Shown here piece by piece: positions 45,691 to 57,452 of a DNA stretch of 64,000 nt. Position numbers and translations under genes: made by a program. The stretch comes from Stenogyne calaminthoides. Taxonomy: Eukaryota > Streptophyta > Magnoliopsida > Lamiales > Lamiaceae. Location of the stretch: the NCBI GenBank assembly GCA_037126765.1, contig JBBCBC010000031.1, forward strand, positions 4,659,638 to 4,723,637. Reading direction: 5' to 3'. The first letter of the stretch is position 1. Each line of letters begins with the position of its first letter. Below the pieces are notes generated by a model, which was not told where the DNA came from, ran no database searches, and saw only the letters and a list, made by a program, of their open reading frames with translations.

Positions 45691-47727
45691 TAAAAAAATA
45701 AGGACATAAAATATAAGTGTCAAACATTGTCTTAAAATGTGTGCGCCTCAAATTGATAATTTCTATCTTTCAGGCCCTGAATTGATAGTTTTCTATCTTC
45801 CAGACCTTGAATCGATAGGAAAAATCTTTCAGACCGTAAATTGATAGATTTACCACATTTCAGGCCCTGAATTGATATTTTTCCTTAAAAATAAGATAAA
45901 AGATATGAGACCTTTTGCTGTGGTAAATGATTATGATTTTTTATTTAAATATGGGAAATATATACATTGTGGTAGGATTGAAACGAATCAAATCAGATAG
46001 TACATAATACTATTCGATTTGACTTGATGAACTATTCAAAATTTCATATTTAATTTTTATTTGAATTTTAAATATAATTTATAGTATTTAATAGTAATTG
46101 TATTTCAAAGATTTCCAAAGATATTTGAAAGATTTTTGTTCAATTTAATATTTTGAATTATTATAAAAATTATTAAAAAAAATTCTCCATTGGGAAACGA
46201 ATATTTGAAAAAAATATTAACAAATAATAATAGATTGAGAAAAATATTTGAGAACATCGAGGTACATTTAAAGCACAACGTTTCATATTCTATAATATTC
46301 ATATATTTATTTTTCCTCCATCGTTAATATTATCGACCTTCTATAATTAAAGGGCGACCGAATTCATGCAACAATAAGGCACAAAGAGGTTGAGATAAAT
46401 AAGAAAATAATAATTGAGGATCAATTATACATCATTCGTAACTTTATTGTTATAGAAGATAACAATACATATAGGACTACCCCGAACAAAAAAAAAGATT
46501 ATATTTATCTCTAACACACGAGTAACAGAGTTCTTCGATTCAAATTTCTTGCATAATATGTACAACTTCAAGATCTATGTCAACCTCAATTAATTGGTAA
46601 TTTTAATTATTTTTTTTAATTACTTTGAATATATGTGTGTATATATATCTATAATTTTTTTTCACTGATATTATTGGAATCATTGTCTATACTGACAAAG
46701 TGTCACTTAAGTCTATTAAGGGTAAATGAGCAAAAGTGAGGATGATGGAGTTAACTTTGCAGGATACAAAGTAAGTATATTATTTATTTATTACTTATTC
46801 ATAAATTTATATATGAAATGTGTTTATTTTTAGATTTCAAAACATGTTTACATAAGTTTTTTCTTTTAAACATGTAGGAGTAATCGTATGAAAGTTACAT
46901 TATGGTAAGAATTTATAAAAACAAAAAATGTGGCTTTCAGTGAGGTTTTTCAGAATCTGTAGTCATTTTAAAATTCGATTATTTTAACACTACGTTTTTT
47001 TCATGAACCCATAGTTGTTATATGCTTTCACTTACATTTCAGCGTGTTTCGAGATTTCCAGTACATAACCAATGGATCAGATTTAAAATTGTGTATTAAA
47101 TATGAATTAGCTAAAATGTTTTTCTTAAAGAGTTTTTCGAAAATCATATTACTCACTATTAAAATAATTGTCCAACTACAGTCGTGCATCGCACGGGTTC
47201 AATTCAACTTCCATAAAGATAAGTGCAAAGATGAATAGGGATAACTAAGTGAGAAACTGGAAAAAAAAAATCACCTATTGGGGCCTGTACCCCCTTGTCA
47301 CAAAGAAAGATGCAAACCTACATATAAAACCTGATATTTTTACACCAATTTTAATTTTGAAAATCACCTAAATATCAATTGCAAACCCACAAATCTACCT
47401 CTCATATATAAGAAACATTGACATTGCAAACATATAAGAAATCGGTTAGAAATCCCCAGCTACTCAGTAACACAGTAGGTCCACAGTAGCTACCTCAGCT
47501 GCCCAGCAACACGTCCGCAACAGATACCTCCTCAAAAACCTTGTAACGGGCCTGGAACAACCAATTTTGGCCTAAAAAAACACAACATGCCTGGAACAAC
47601 TAATTTGGGCCTTGTTAAATGGAATACTTTTTAGAATATAACCAACCTTGTTAAGTGAATTTTAGAAGCGTACAACTATACAAAATAAAAACGTGCAACT
47701 ATTCCAAACTATTTAATTGCTAGATCC

Positions 47728-47899
47728 ATGGGCTGGACAAACCTCTGGATTGAGTCTGATAGCACGATTGCAGTCAAGGTCCTTACTAGGAGCGGGAGAG
47801 ACTTACCATGGCGGATTAAGGTCAGCTGGCCAAAGTTTGTCGATGCTCATCGACAAGTTTCCCTTACAGCGTCACATATTTTTCGAGAGGGGAACTCTA
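47728..47899 (+). pseudogene. RNase H-like domain relic, interrupted by an LTR
   Basis: The plus-strand frame gives GWTNLWIESDSTIAVKVL, then PWRIKVSW and ASHIFREGNSM. These match the middle and end of the plant RVT_3-type RNase H domain (ESDS with the acidic residues, HIxREGN before the missing ADxLA). The frame is cut at the LTR start at 47900. The upstream half of the domain is absent. It is likely from a LINE or a non-LTR-derived gene fragment. Confidence 0.7.
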
Positions 47900-48399
47900 T
47901 GTTAGTGTTAGTGTCCTAGAGACAATCTACTGTAAGGACATAATACTCGATGATATTCAGTTTGATTTCATATTATAGTTCATCTAATATTAATGTGTGG
48001 CAATACACTTGTTTGAATATTATGTTTGATTGTTTGCATTTATTCATGCAAGTGTTCCTGTGAATCATTGCTATCATTGAGGTTGTGAGAACTCAGATAA
48101 CTTAAGCATGATTTTCAAATGGCCCCGATCAAGGATCATCAAGAATGAGATATTGATGATGCAATTAAGATTGGTGTGCGATCTGCATCATACTCTTATA
48201 GAGTGTAGTAAGATCTCACTTACTACGAGATACTAGGTATCTCATGATGGATGCACAAATACCTTAGAGGGTATTGGTATACCTATCCGAGAAACCATTT
48301 GGTGTATTTTCACTACATGTGTCTACGGGTATCTTGGTTAGTGGGAGTGATGCGATACTCCTTTGACTAGAGGTCAATACGCACGACATGTGTGGAGTG

Positions 48400-51300
48400 T
48401 GTTAGAATATAGAGGCACGTAAACACGTAATACATGCGCAACAAAAATAAATAGTTCACCAACAACGAACATACAATTGCATAATTGAGTACAAATAAAC
48501 ATAAAGAGAAACCTTACAGCAGATCAAAGACAGATTTCTCAACTATGGTATCCACGTAATCTCCCGTGGACAGAATTGCACAGATCTGCCAGTGTTGAAT
48601 CTGAGACGGGATTTGCTAGGAAAATTCCTATCCTGAATTTTATGGAGAAACTAGGTTTTCTTGTTGTAGTTGATAATGAATCCCGGGACCTCATATATAT
48701 AGGGAGAGATTAGCTTATTTCTTAAGCAAATCTTTATTAGGAAGATAATTCCTAATCTTGAAAACCATATCTAAAAGATATGTTTTTCCCTACAGATATT
48801 TTCCTACAATAATATTCCATAATATTATTTTAGAATTCTTATTTAATTAAATCTAATTTAATTAAATAATAATAATTAATTCCGAATTAATATATTATTA
48901 ATTCTCCATAAATTAAATATTAAATCTAATTTAATACTTAATCAACCAACTCTAATCCGTACACGAGAGTTACTTGTTGTATGACCCATAGGCCCTCATA
49001 TATCGAGTGATTAGTCAAACTAACGGTCTTAATTGTGTTGGGGAATTAATTGCACGGATCTATTCGGGATGAATATTTAAATACAAATTTAATTCTTACA
49101 ATTATTACTAGCATGAATTAATCCTATATTAATTCAAATAATAATTCAACAACAAATCATGCATATAAACAGTTCACATAAATCCTACGCATGCGGAATT
49201 ACTACGGGTTTACGTGAACTAACCTCTTGGAGTGGCAGTGGTCTCGTCGATAAAAAACACACCAAAAAGCCTTCTCAAGTATTCCCTAGTCCTTGCTCGT
49301 CAATCCGGTGGAAGGAAGCTCGCGAACAATTAACAAAGGGAAAATAAAATTTGTTGCACCACCTTTGTGGATTTACTAATTTTTTCAGCACATGGAATTG
49401 TACTTGGGGATGAAGAAATCATCCCCTATTTATAGAGATGTGGTGGCCGATTTTTTCACATAGAATAGGGAGGAAAAAATCTTTTCTTGATCTCCAAGAA
49501 ATCTTGAATATATCTCCTATATTCTTTTCTCCATAATTAAAATATTCCATAAAATCCCACCTTCTCTTGTTATGGTTATTTTCGAAAAAAATAAGGATAA
49601 AGATTTCAAGATTTAGATCTTCTTGAATTTATGAGATATACATGTATTGCAAGAATACATATCTTCCATAATATCTTTCCAAGAAAATCAAGAAAATCTT
49701 TCTTTCCCTTATTCTTTCCAAATTTTCAAAAATTGTCATATGAATAACCAAGTGGGAGATTTCTTGAATTTAATGAGATAATCTTGTATTTCAAGAATAC
49801 ATATCTTCATTCCATAACAAAATTCAAAGAAAATTTTTCTCCCCTTTTATTCATATTTTTCGAAAAAAATGAGGAAAAATAACAACAAAAATTTATTTTA
49901 TTTTTAAACACCTTTTTCAGTTATTGAAATTTATGTTGGGCTACTTGAGGGGCCTTTAGGAGAATTAAGATTGGACCTTCCAATGGATCTTGAATTATCA
50001 ATATTGAGCCACAATATTATTCAAGCCCATAAATATTAATTAATCTCACTACATAATTAATATTGCACTATCCATCTTAACCCATATTACAGTCAATATG
50101 GCTCCGGTTATTATTTCGCGTGTTTAAGATTATCTAGCCCATTAATTAATTCAAGCATTTTGAAATAGCTTTCCATTAATTAATATCTTTTGTCCTTGGT
50201 TAAGGAAGCGGTTCAACATTATTATCCATATCGGAAACTAGTTCCACTTGCAAGATTTGATATGACAAAACTTATGAACTCCCAAGGGAAAAATCGAACA
50301 AGCGTGCTTGCTTGACACGATTCTCCGTATTAAATCTTAGCAATCGCGATGTGACCAATAATATTGCCCAAGATATAAAGTATTGAATCTCGTTGATTCT
50401 CTACCCGTAATAAGTCAAAGCAATAATTACTAACCACACGCGATCCTATTTAAGGGACGAAGATTAAGAAATAACGAACCATTGAGGTCTAATTCTTCCT
50501 AGTTCAGTTCTGAAGAATTTGTCCTCTTGTAGGTCCTCTTCAGTGCACTAGACATGCACAAGTGTAATCTCTTGGTCAAGACAAGCCAATCTGAGCGTTA
50601 CACTTCAACCTTTCACGATGGATTGTTCATTTCCATCTAGGTCGTGAATGGTGTACTTTTGGTTACAAGGGACTGTTAATTTAATCTTCTGTGACCTGGT
50701 ATCACTAAATTAACTACAATGTAACACGTACTATTTATTGAACAGTTATGCAGTAAATATATGTAACATTCCATGATATTTAAAGCATCAGTGATAAACA
50801 ATTTATTTCAGTAAATAAGTCCGAAATTCAGTTTGATTATACAAAGTAAAAGCATAATTTCCAGTATAATCCCAACAAATTGAACCCTAGACAATAAATC
50901 AGACAATCTCAATATATGAGGTACGTTGCGAGAAACGTGCAACTACCTGTAACTGTAACATGGGTTATTGCGATTTCCTCCTTTCATTCACGAATACTCG
51001 ATTAGCCTTGAACATGATGAAGTGTCTATTCAAATAGCTTAATCGATTTATCTCGAATCACTAATTGATCATTCGTGTCACCTTTGGTCACAAAGTCCAA
51101 GGTGACATGCATTGACCAATGACTTTGATCCAATTATGACGAGAAGATGAGTATTCTCTCTAAATCCACTTTGATGAATGAATCTTTATCTTGGTTCAAC
51201 TACCACGCACATGCATTTCGTGATGAACCTAATCCAAGCCATATCTACCCATGAAAGGGTGTAAGCATCGGTCATGGTCAAAGTTCATCACTCCACACAT

Positions 51301-51791
51301 ATCGTGTGTATTTACCTCAAGTCAAAGGAGTATCGCATCGCTCCCACTAACCGAGACACCCGTAGATACATATAGTGGAACTACATCAAACAGTTGCTCG
51401 GATGGGTATACCAATACCCTCTAAGGTATTTGTGCATCCATCATGAGATACCCAGTATCTCGTAGTATGTGAGATCTTACTACACTCTCTAAGAGTATGA
51501 TGTGGATCGCACACCGATCTCCATTGCATCATCGATATCCCATTCTCGATGATCCTTGATCGGGGCTGTTTGAGAATCATGCTTAAGTCATCTGAATTCT
51601 CACGTACTCAATGACAGCAGTGATTCAAGGGAACACAGATAAGAACAAATGCAAACAATCAAACATAATATTCTAATAAGTGTAACGCCATACATTTAAT
51701 ATTAAATAAACAATAATATTAAACCAACACTAAATATTATCTTAGTATCATGTCCATACAAAGGATTGTCTCTAGGACACTAACACTAACA
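48400..51791 (-). mobile_element. Inverted solo LTR of family A, itself split
   Basis: TGTTAGAATATAGAGGCACG at 48400 to CACTAACACTAACA at 51791 is the reverse complement of the surrounding forward LTR. Without the nested family B LTR and its duplication it is about 1545 bp, close to the ~1596 bp of the forward copy. Both ends are intact and flanked by a 5-bp duplication, so it is a solo LTR and not a rearranged half. Confidence 0.88.
49036..50877 (-). mobile_element. LTR family B, copy 2 (solo LTR, innermost of the nest)
   Basis: TGTTGGGGAATTAATTGCAC ... AATCCCAACA, 1842 bp, flanked by a perfect AATTG duplication (49031-49035 and 50878-50882). The reconstructed target 'ggtcttaattgaaccctag' is found uninterrupted, in reverse, in the forward family A LTR near 52190. 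Confidence 0.92.
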
Positions 51792-52893
51792 AAGTGATGA
51801 ACATTGACCATGACCGACGCTTGCACCCGTCTATGGGTAGATATGGCTTGGATTGGGTTCATCACGAAGTGCATGTGCGTGGTAGTTGAGCCAAGAATAG
51901 GATTCATTCCTCAATGTGGATTTAGAGAGAATACTCACCTTCTCATCATAATTGGATCAAAGTCATCGGCCGATGTACATCAACTTAGTGCTAAGTGTGA
52001 CACACATGATCAATTAGTGATTAGAGATAATATGATTAAGTTATTTGAATAGACACTTCATCATGTTCAAGACTTAATTGAGTATTTGTGAATGAAAAGA
52101 GGAAATAGTAATAACCCATGTTTCAGTTACAGGTAGTTGCACGTTTCTCGCAACGTACCTCATATATTGAGAATGTCTGATTTATTGTCTAGGGTTCAAT
52201 TAAGACCATTAGTTTGACTAATCGCTTGATATATGAGGACCTATGGGCCACACAACAAGTAGTTACCTTTTACGGATTATAGTTGGTTGATTAAATGTTA
52301 AATTAGATTTAATATTTAATTCATGGATAATTAATTAATAATAGATTAATTTGGAATTAATTATTATTAATGTTTAATTAAATTGGATTTAATTAAATAG
52401 GATTCCCAATAATAATATATGGAATATTATTATAGGATTTAATATATATGGAATCAAATCCGTAGAGATTTGATATTCATGGGAATTAAATCCTAGAGAT
52501 TTTATATATGGGAAATAAATTTAAGAGATTTATTTTATAAGATTGGGAATTTTATTTCCTAATCAGGTTAGCTTAAGATTTAAGCTGAGTCTTTCCTATA
52601 TATATGAGCTCTTGGGAATTCACAAACAATGTTAATTCATTATTCTCTCCATAAGATCTAGAGTTAGAATTTTCCTAGCAAATTCATCTCGGGATTCAAC
52701 GCCGGCAAATCCGTGCAAGTCCGTGATTGGGGATTACGTGGATACCATAGTTGAGAAATCTGCTCTCGAGTTACTATAAGATTTCTTGTTATTATTATTG
52801 TAATCGTTTATGCAATTATATGTTCGTTGTTGGTGAAATGTTTAATTCCACTGCGCATGTTTTACATTTTTACGTGCCTCCAAATTCCAACAG

Positions 52894-52905
52894 TGGTATC
52901 AGAGC
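52894..52905 (+). other. Primer-binding site (initiator tRNA-Met type)
   Basis: TGGTATCAGAGC begins two bases after the LTR end ...CCAACA (52892). This is the usual plant copia minus-strand primer site and fixes the orientation of the element. Confidence 0.92.
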
Positions 52906-53886
52906 TTCAGACTCTTGATAAATTGTATAATGTTTATAGTTTTTTTTTTATAAAACTGGGTACGGCCGTGTTCAAATCGACCGCACCAATTAATTTTGTG
53001 GGCATGCTCTATTTGGATTGTGCTTTATTTGTTTGGTCTTGTTGACGAACACACACACCCACACTTGTTTGACCCGCTAATCTCTCTCTTCTGAAATTAG
53101 GGTTTTTTGAAAACCCCCTTTGCCCTGCCCCGCTTTCGTCTCGCGCCAATTTCGCATTCCCTTCGAGCATCTGCAGTGCCGCGACTGGCGATGTCTGCGC
53201 GACGCCGCATCGAAGCGAAATCCAAATGGGTCGATTAATTGCCCATTCCCTTTGAGTAGGCGGCGCCCATTAATTGCTCAAATGTGATGTAGATTAACAT
53301 GTTGGATCTCGATTAAGCAATTAATAACCCGCCTTCAAAACGATCCTCCCTAAAATATGGTTTTCTCATTAATTTGATAAGATGTCTTCCATCAAAATTA
53401 AAAGTAAACTGGAGATTTTGTTCCAATGAGTACTTAAAGACCCTCGTCTTTTGCTCGGATCTACATCTAACGGGACTTTTATAGGGACATGTAATGTCGT
53501 CGCTTGATGGTTGTAAACCAACTTAACTTTGTTTCGCTAGCCCTCGCGGGGAACAAAGGGTAAGGGACATCAGTCGAACTAGGTTCGACAAACTAGGAAT
53601 TGCAGTTTTGCAATTAGTTTGGAGACCTACCAGTTATGCTATTGTAATGATCGGCCCTCGCTGGGATTATGATAGTAGCAATGCGGATCCTAGTCCATTT
53701 TTATTTATATTTGATATAAATTCATACTTTTCCGATGAGGTCGTTAAGTATGTGAAAATAATGGAGATAAAATAAACACAAAAGAAAGACCATGTTTATT
53801 TTGATTGCTGAATATTGATCATAGGAATTATGTGTTTTAATTCCTATTTTATTTTATTTCTCTTGGTTAGTTGAAATGTATAACTG
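52906..53886 (+). mobile_element. 5' leader of the family A copia element
   Basis: Non-coding stretch between the primer-binding site and the first gag remnants. A locally GC-richer patch lies at 53110-53260 ('ccttcgagcatctgcagtgc'). No open frame with a domain was found. Confidence 0.6.
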
Positions 53887-54715
53887 TTATTGAGATATGT
53901 TTTGGAAACAAACAAAATTGGCTAGGCCAAATTTTCTGGACTGACACCAAAACATGTGTTTGGTGCTAAGGTAAGAAAAGATTGAGTACGTGTTGGACAC
54001 GTCTATCTCGGTTACCCTTAAAGTTAGTACTCTGAGGCAGCCACGTTTTACGTAGCAGCTCAGAAGAACCATCAAAAGGGTGCTTCCCAGACTCAGTGTG
54101 TGATGTTGCTCAGCATGACTCCCGAATTGCATGGGCAACATGAGAAAATGGGTCCCTTCTAGATGCTCAAGCATCTGAAAGATCTCTTTGATTCTGAATC
54201 TCATTCTGAGATTTATAAAGTGATGAGAGATCTGTTCAGATGCTGGTTAGCTAAAGAACGAAAGATTTTACCTCATGTGCTAATGATGATAGACCTAATT
54301 GAGAAACTTGGTAATTTAGGCATTGAGCTAAAAGACCAACGTTTTCATTTATGCTATCCTCCATCGCTCCCAGATTCATATTTTGGCTTCATTGTGAACT
54401 ACAATATGAATAAGACGAATGCGACCATGCCTGAACTTCACAACGTGCTCAAGAATTTTGAGTTCACTATCACTAAGATGGTGTTCAAAAGAAGGAGTGG
54501 GTAGACAAGGATGTGTGCCTCTACTGTAAGCAGAAGAGGGCACTGAAAGAAGGACTGTAAGGTTCTGGTTGTTGATAGGAAGGCACTGAGTGCTTCTGGG
54601 ACTAGAACATGTATGTTTGTTATTAAGATAGACATGTTCCACAAATAGCGATAACTGCTGGGTATTAGATTCTGGATGTGGCTCACACATTTGTACGAAT
54701 GTGAAGGGGCTCACA
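53887..54715 (+). pseudogene. Decayed copia gag-protease region, truncated
   Basis: Plus strand, in several frames. Near 53899 VLETNKIG resembles the Gag start. At about 54100-54140 a CVMLLSMTPELHGQHE piece appears. From 54163 the frame reads MLKHLKDLFDSESHSEIYKV, HVLMMIDLIEKLGNLG, LPDSYFGFIVNYNMNK and TMPELHNVLKNFEF, all typical of copia Gag. A broken CCHC zinc knuckle follows (CLYCKQKR, then GH and KKDCK in another frame, about 54512-54560). The aspartic protease start CWVLDSGCGSHICTNVKG comes next (54650-54705), with DSG at the active site. Similarity stops at about 54715. Stops and shifts show the frame is dead. Reverse transcriptase and integrase are absent. Confidence 0.82.
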
Positions 54716-55479
54716 AAAAATATGCATTGTTCAAAATAATTATACTTGTGTAGAGAATTTTAAAAATAACTCAAACATATCTAAAAGTGTGTGTGCTTGA
54801 TTTTTCAGAGTGTTGTTAAAAATGTTTTGCAACATAAACAACAGCATATAAACAACATAAGTTTTAAAAATGCTTCGCAAATGATTTCAAAATTGTGTAT
54901 AATCTTAATTCAGACTATACAAGTCTCATGGCTAAAAACTTCACTATAACAAGTAGTGATACAAATAAGGACCTCTTACAAGATCCTTAAAGGTATAATG
55001 TAAAAACACATTTCCCAAAATAATCTTTTCACATGTATGACTAACGATCTTATTCAACCTAACATACACGTTACTTAGACAAATACGATACTGATAGGAA
55101 TGTTGGAATACATTCGATCAGTACAAATCAATAATATCGACCCTCACACTACTAAAAATACTAAACACTCAATAGGTTGTGTCTTGGATACTATCTTCAG
55201 AATTTGGAGAAGATGAATTGGAATGTTGATCTTGCTCACTTGTAAACGTCCAATGCAGTGTGTATATATAGAATTCGAACCCAACTGCATTTTTCTATCC
55301 ATTAGGCTTGGTTTAGACAGTCTAGAAACTCTCCCACTCTATGATCTTGTGATAACCACACATGATCTTTTCATTTCTCACTCTTACAATTGCAACTGCT
55401 TGACATAATATACACCATGTCGTCAATTTACAGTATATGAAGCACAAAAAAAAACATCTAACAAACCCAAGGGTGCGGA
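54716..55479. other. Unassigned repeat-like sequence
   Basis: No gene was recognised. 'gtgtatatatagaattcg' near 55260 and 'gcagtgtgtatatatag' look like a TATA region, possibly of a decayed LTR on the minus strand, but no TG...CA ends were paired. Confidence 0.35.
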
Positions 55480-55883
55480 AATTGGTAGTCGGACGGATAT
55501 GGACCGCCTAGCGCCTAGGCCGTCTAGTCGGGGGCTAGTCGGTTTGATTTTCTTTTATTTTTTTTTATCTAAATGAGTTTTATTTACTACTTATCGATAT
55601 ATTATAACAAAATTACACTTCAAAATTAATAAACAAATTCATTATACAACCGCCTAAATCTAGATAACAATCGAAACACCTTTTCTTATATATATTATCA
55701 ATTATAGAGTACAAGGAAATTAATTTAACATAAAAAAAACTAAACAAATTTGTGTTTTGGAATTTTAGTATAGTGAAAATTATCAATTTTTGTCTTATCA
55801 TCAATGTATTCTAAGAACAAAGTCTCTCATTATCAAATAATACCTTAGTGTTGGACGCCTAGCTCCCGACTTAGCCCTCTAGC
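55480..55883. mobile_element. Possible MITE with CGCCTAG-rich ends, cut by family B LTR
   Basis: The left part holds 'gaccgcctagcgcctaggcc' and 'gtctagtcgggggctagtcg' (55502-55545). The right part 'ggacgcctagctcccgactt' (55855) is a loose mirror of it. The interior is AT-rich. The LTR at 55884 begins directly after 'agccctctagc'. Confidence 0.4.
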
Positions 55884-57452
55884 TGTTGGGAATGAGTTGC
55901 ACAGATCTATTCGGGGGGAATATTTAAATACAAATTTAATTCATTAATTATTACTAGCATGAATTTATCCTAAATTAATTCAAATAATAATTGTAACAAC
56001 ATATCATGCATATAAAAAGCCACGTAAAACCTACGCATGCGAAATCTACGGGTTTACTTGAATTGGTCGGACGGACTAACCAAAAGGACTTCCCAAGTAT
56101 TCCCTTAGCCCTTGCTCGACAATCCGGTGGAAGGATACTCGCGAACAATTAACAAAAGGAAAAAATAAACTTTGTTGCACCACTTATGTGGATTTGCTAA
56201 TATTTCCAGCACATGGAATTGTACTTGGGAATGAACTAATCATCCCCTATTTATAGGAGGGAGGGTGGTCGAATTTTATGTGATATTTCAATGTGGGAAA
56301 AGACTTTTCTTGGTCACCAAGAAATCTTGAATATATCTTCTATATTCTTTTTCCCATAATTAAAATATTCCACAAAAATCCCACCTCCTCTATTATGGTG
56401 ATTTTCGAAAATTTTGTGTTACAAGAATCCAAGATTTGGATCTTCTTGAATTTATGAGATATTGTTGTATTTCAAGAAATACATATCTTCCATAATATCT
56501 TTTCAAGAAAATCAAGAAAATCTTTCTTGCCCACTATATTTTCAAAATTTCGAAATTTACTATATAGATAACCAAGTGGGAGATTTCTTGAATTTAATGA
56601 GATAATCTTGTATTCCAAGAATACATATCTTCATTCCATAACAAAATTCAAAGAAAATCTTTCTCCCTCTTTTATCCATAATTTTTGAAAATTTAGAGGA
56701 AATATAAGCAACAATATTTATTTTATTTTAATCACCTTTTCAGTTATTGGACTATATGTTGGACTACTCAGGGGGCCTTTAGGAGAATTAAGATTGGACC
56801 TTCTAATGGATCTTGAATATCTAATATTGAGCCACAATATAATTCAAGCCCATAAATATTAATTAATCCCACTACATAATTAATATTGCACCATCCATCT
56901 TAACCCATATTACAGTCAATATGGCTCCCTGTCATTATTTCCCGTGTTTAAGATTATCTAGCCCATTAATTAATTCAAGCCACTGAAATAGCTTTCCGTT
57001 AATTAATATCTTTTGTCCTTGGTCGAGGAACGGTTCAACATTATTATCCATACCGGAAACTAATTACACTTGCAAGATTTGGTATGATAAAACTTATGAA
57101 CCTCCAAAGGGGGCAAATCAAGCAAGCGTACTTGCACACGATTCTTCGTATTAAATCTTAGCATTCACATGTGACCAATAATATTGCCCAAGATAAAAAG
57201 TATTGAATCTCTCTGATTCGCTACCCATGATAAGTCAAAGCAATAGTTACCAATCCCACGTGATCATATTTAAGGGACGAAGGTTAAGAAACAACGAACC
57301 ACTGAGGTCTAATTCTTCCTTGTTCAGTTCTGAAGAATTTATCCTCCTGTAGGTCCTATTCAGCGCATCAGTCATGCACTAGTGTAATCTCTTGGTCAAG
57401 ACAAACCAATCTGAGCTTTACACCTCAACCTTTCGCGATGGTTGTTCATTTC
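55884..57452 (-). mobile_element. LTR family B, copy 3, truncated by a later insertion
   Basis: Starts TGTTGGGAATGAGTTGCACA and follows copies 1 and 2 closely until '...gatggttgttcatttc' at 57452. Copy 2 continues 'catctaggtcgtgaat' at the corresponding point. Here the next element's LTR end begins. The rest of copy 3 should lie beyond the right edge of the window. Confidence 0.85.

Larger units (their letters stand above)
44213..45892. repeat. Inner foldback with ~165-bp arms and telomere-like core
   Basis: Arms at about 44213-44380 and 45732-45892 are inverted repeats built from 'tatcaatttgaggc', 'cagggcctgaa' and 'cctatcgg' phrases. Without the LTR inserted in its core it would be about 470 bp. 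Confidence 0.75.
41408..47722. mobile_element. Large foldback element with ~1.5-kb inverted arms
   Basis: The left arm (about 41408-43728, minus a 797-bp LTR) and the right arm (about 46256-47722) are inverted repeats. Examples: 'gttgcacgtttttattttgt' (41424) versus 'acaaaataaaaacgtgcaac' (47680); 'gcggacgtgttgctgggcag' (42462) versus 'ctgcccagcaacacgtccgc' (47500); 'cacctctttgtgcctta' region (43590) versus its mirror (46375). Net arm lengths are about 1526 and 1467. Long arms suggest a Mutator-like or Foldback transposon, but no transposase and no clear target duplication were found. Confidence 0.75.
47900..52892 (+). mobile_element. LTR family A (copia), forward copy, split by an insertion
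   Basis: The 5' LTR of a plus-strand copia element in two parts: 47900-48399 (starts TGTTAGTGTTAGTGTCC) and 51797-52892 (ends CAAATTCCAACA). Removing the insertion leaves about 1596 bp. The insert is flanked by GAGTG (48395-48399) and AAGTG (51792-51796). The LTR is followed by a primer-binding site and decayed gag, so this was a complete element's 5' end. Confidence 0.88.

Noticed and set aside
52827..53045. 72-codon plus-strand frame over the primer-binding site
   Set aside because: It runs through the LTR end and primer site of the copia element, a chance reading frame.
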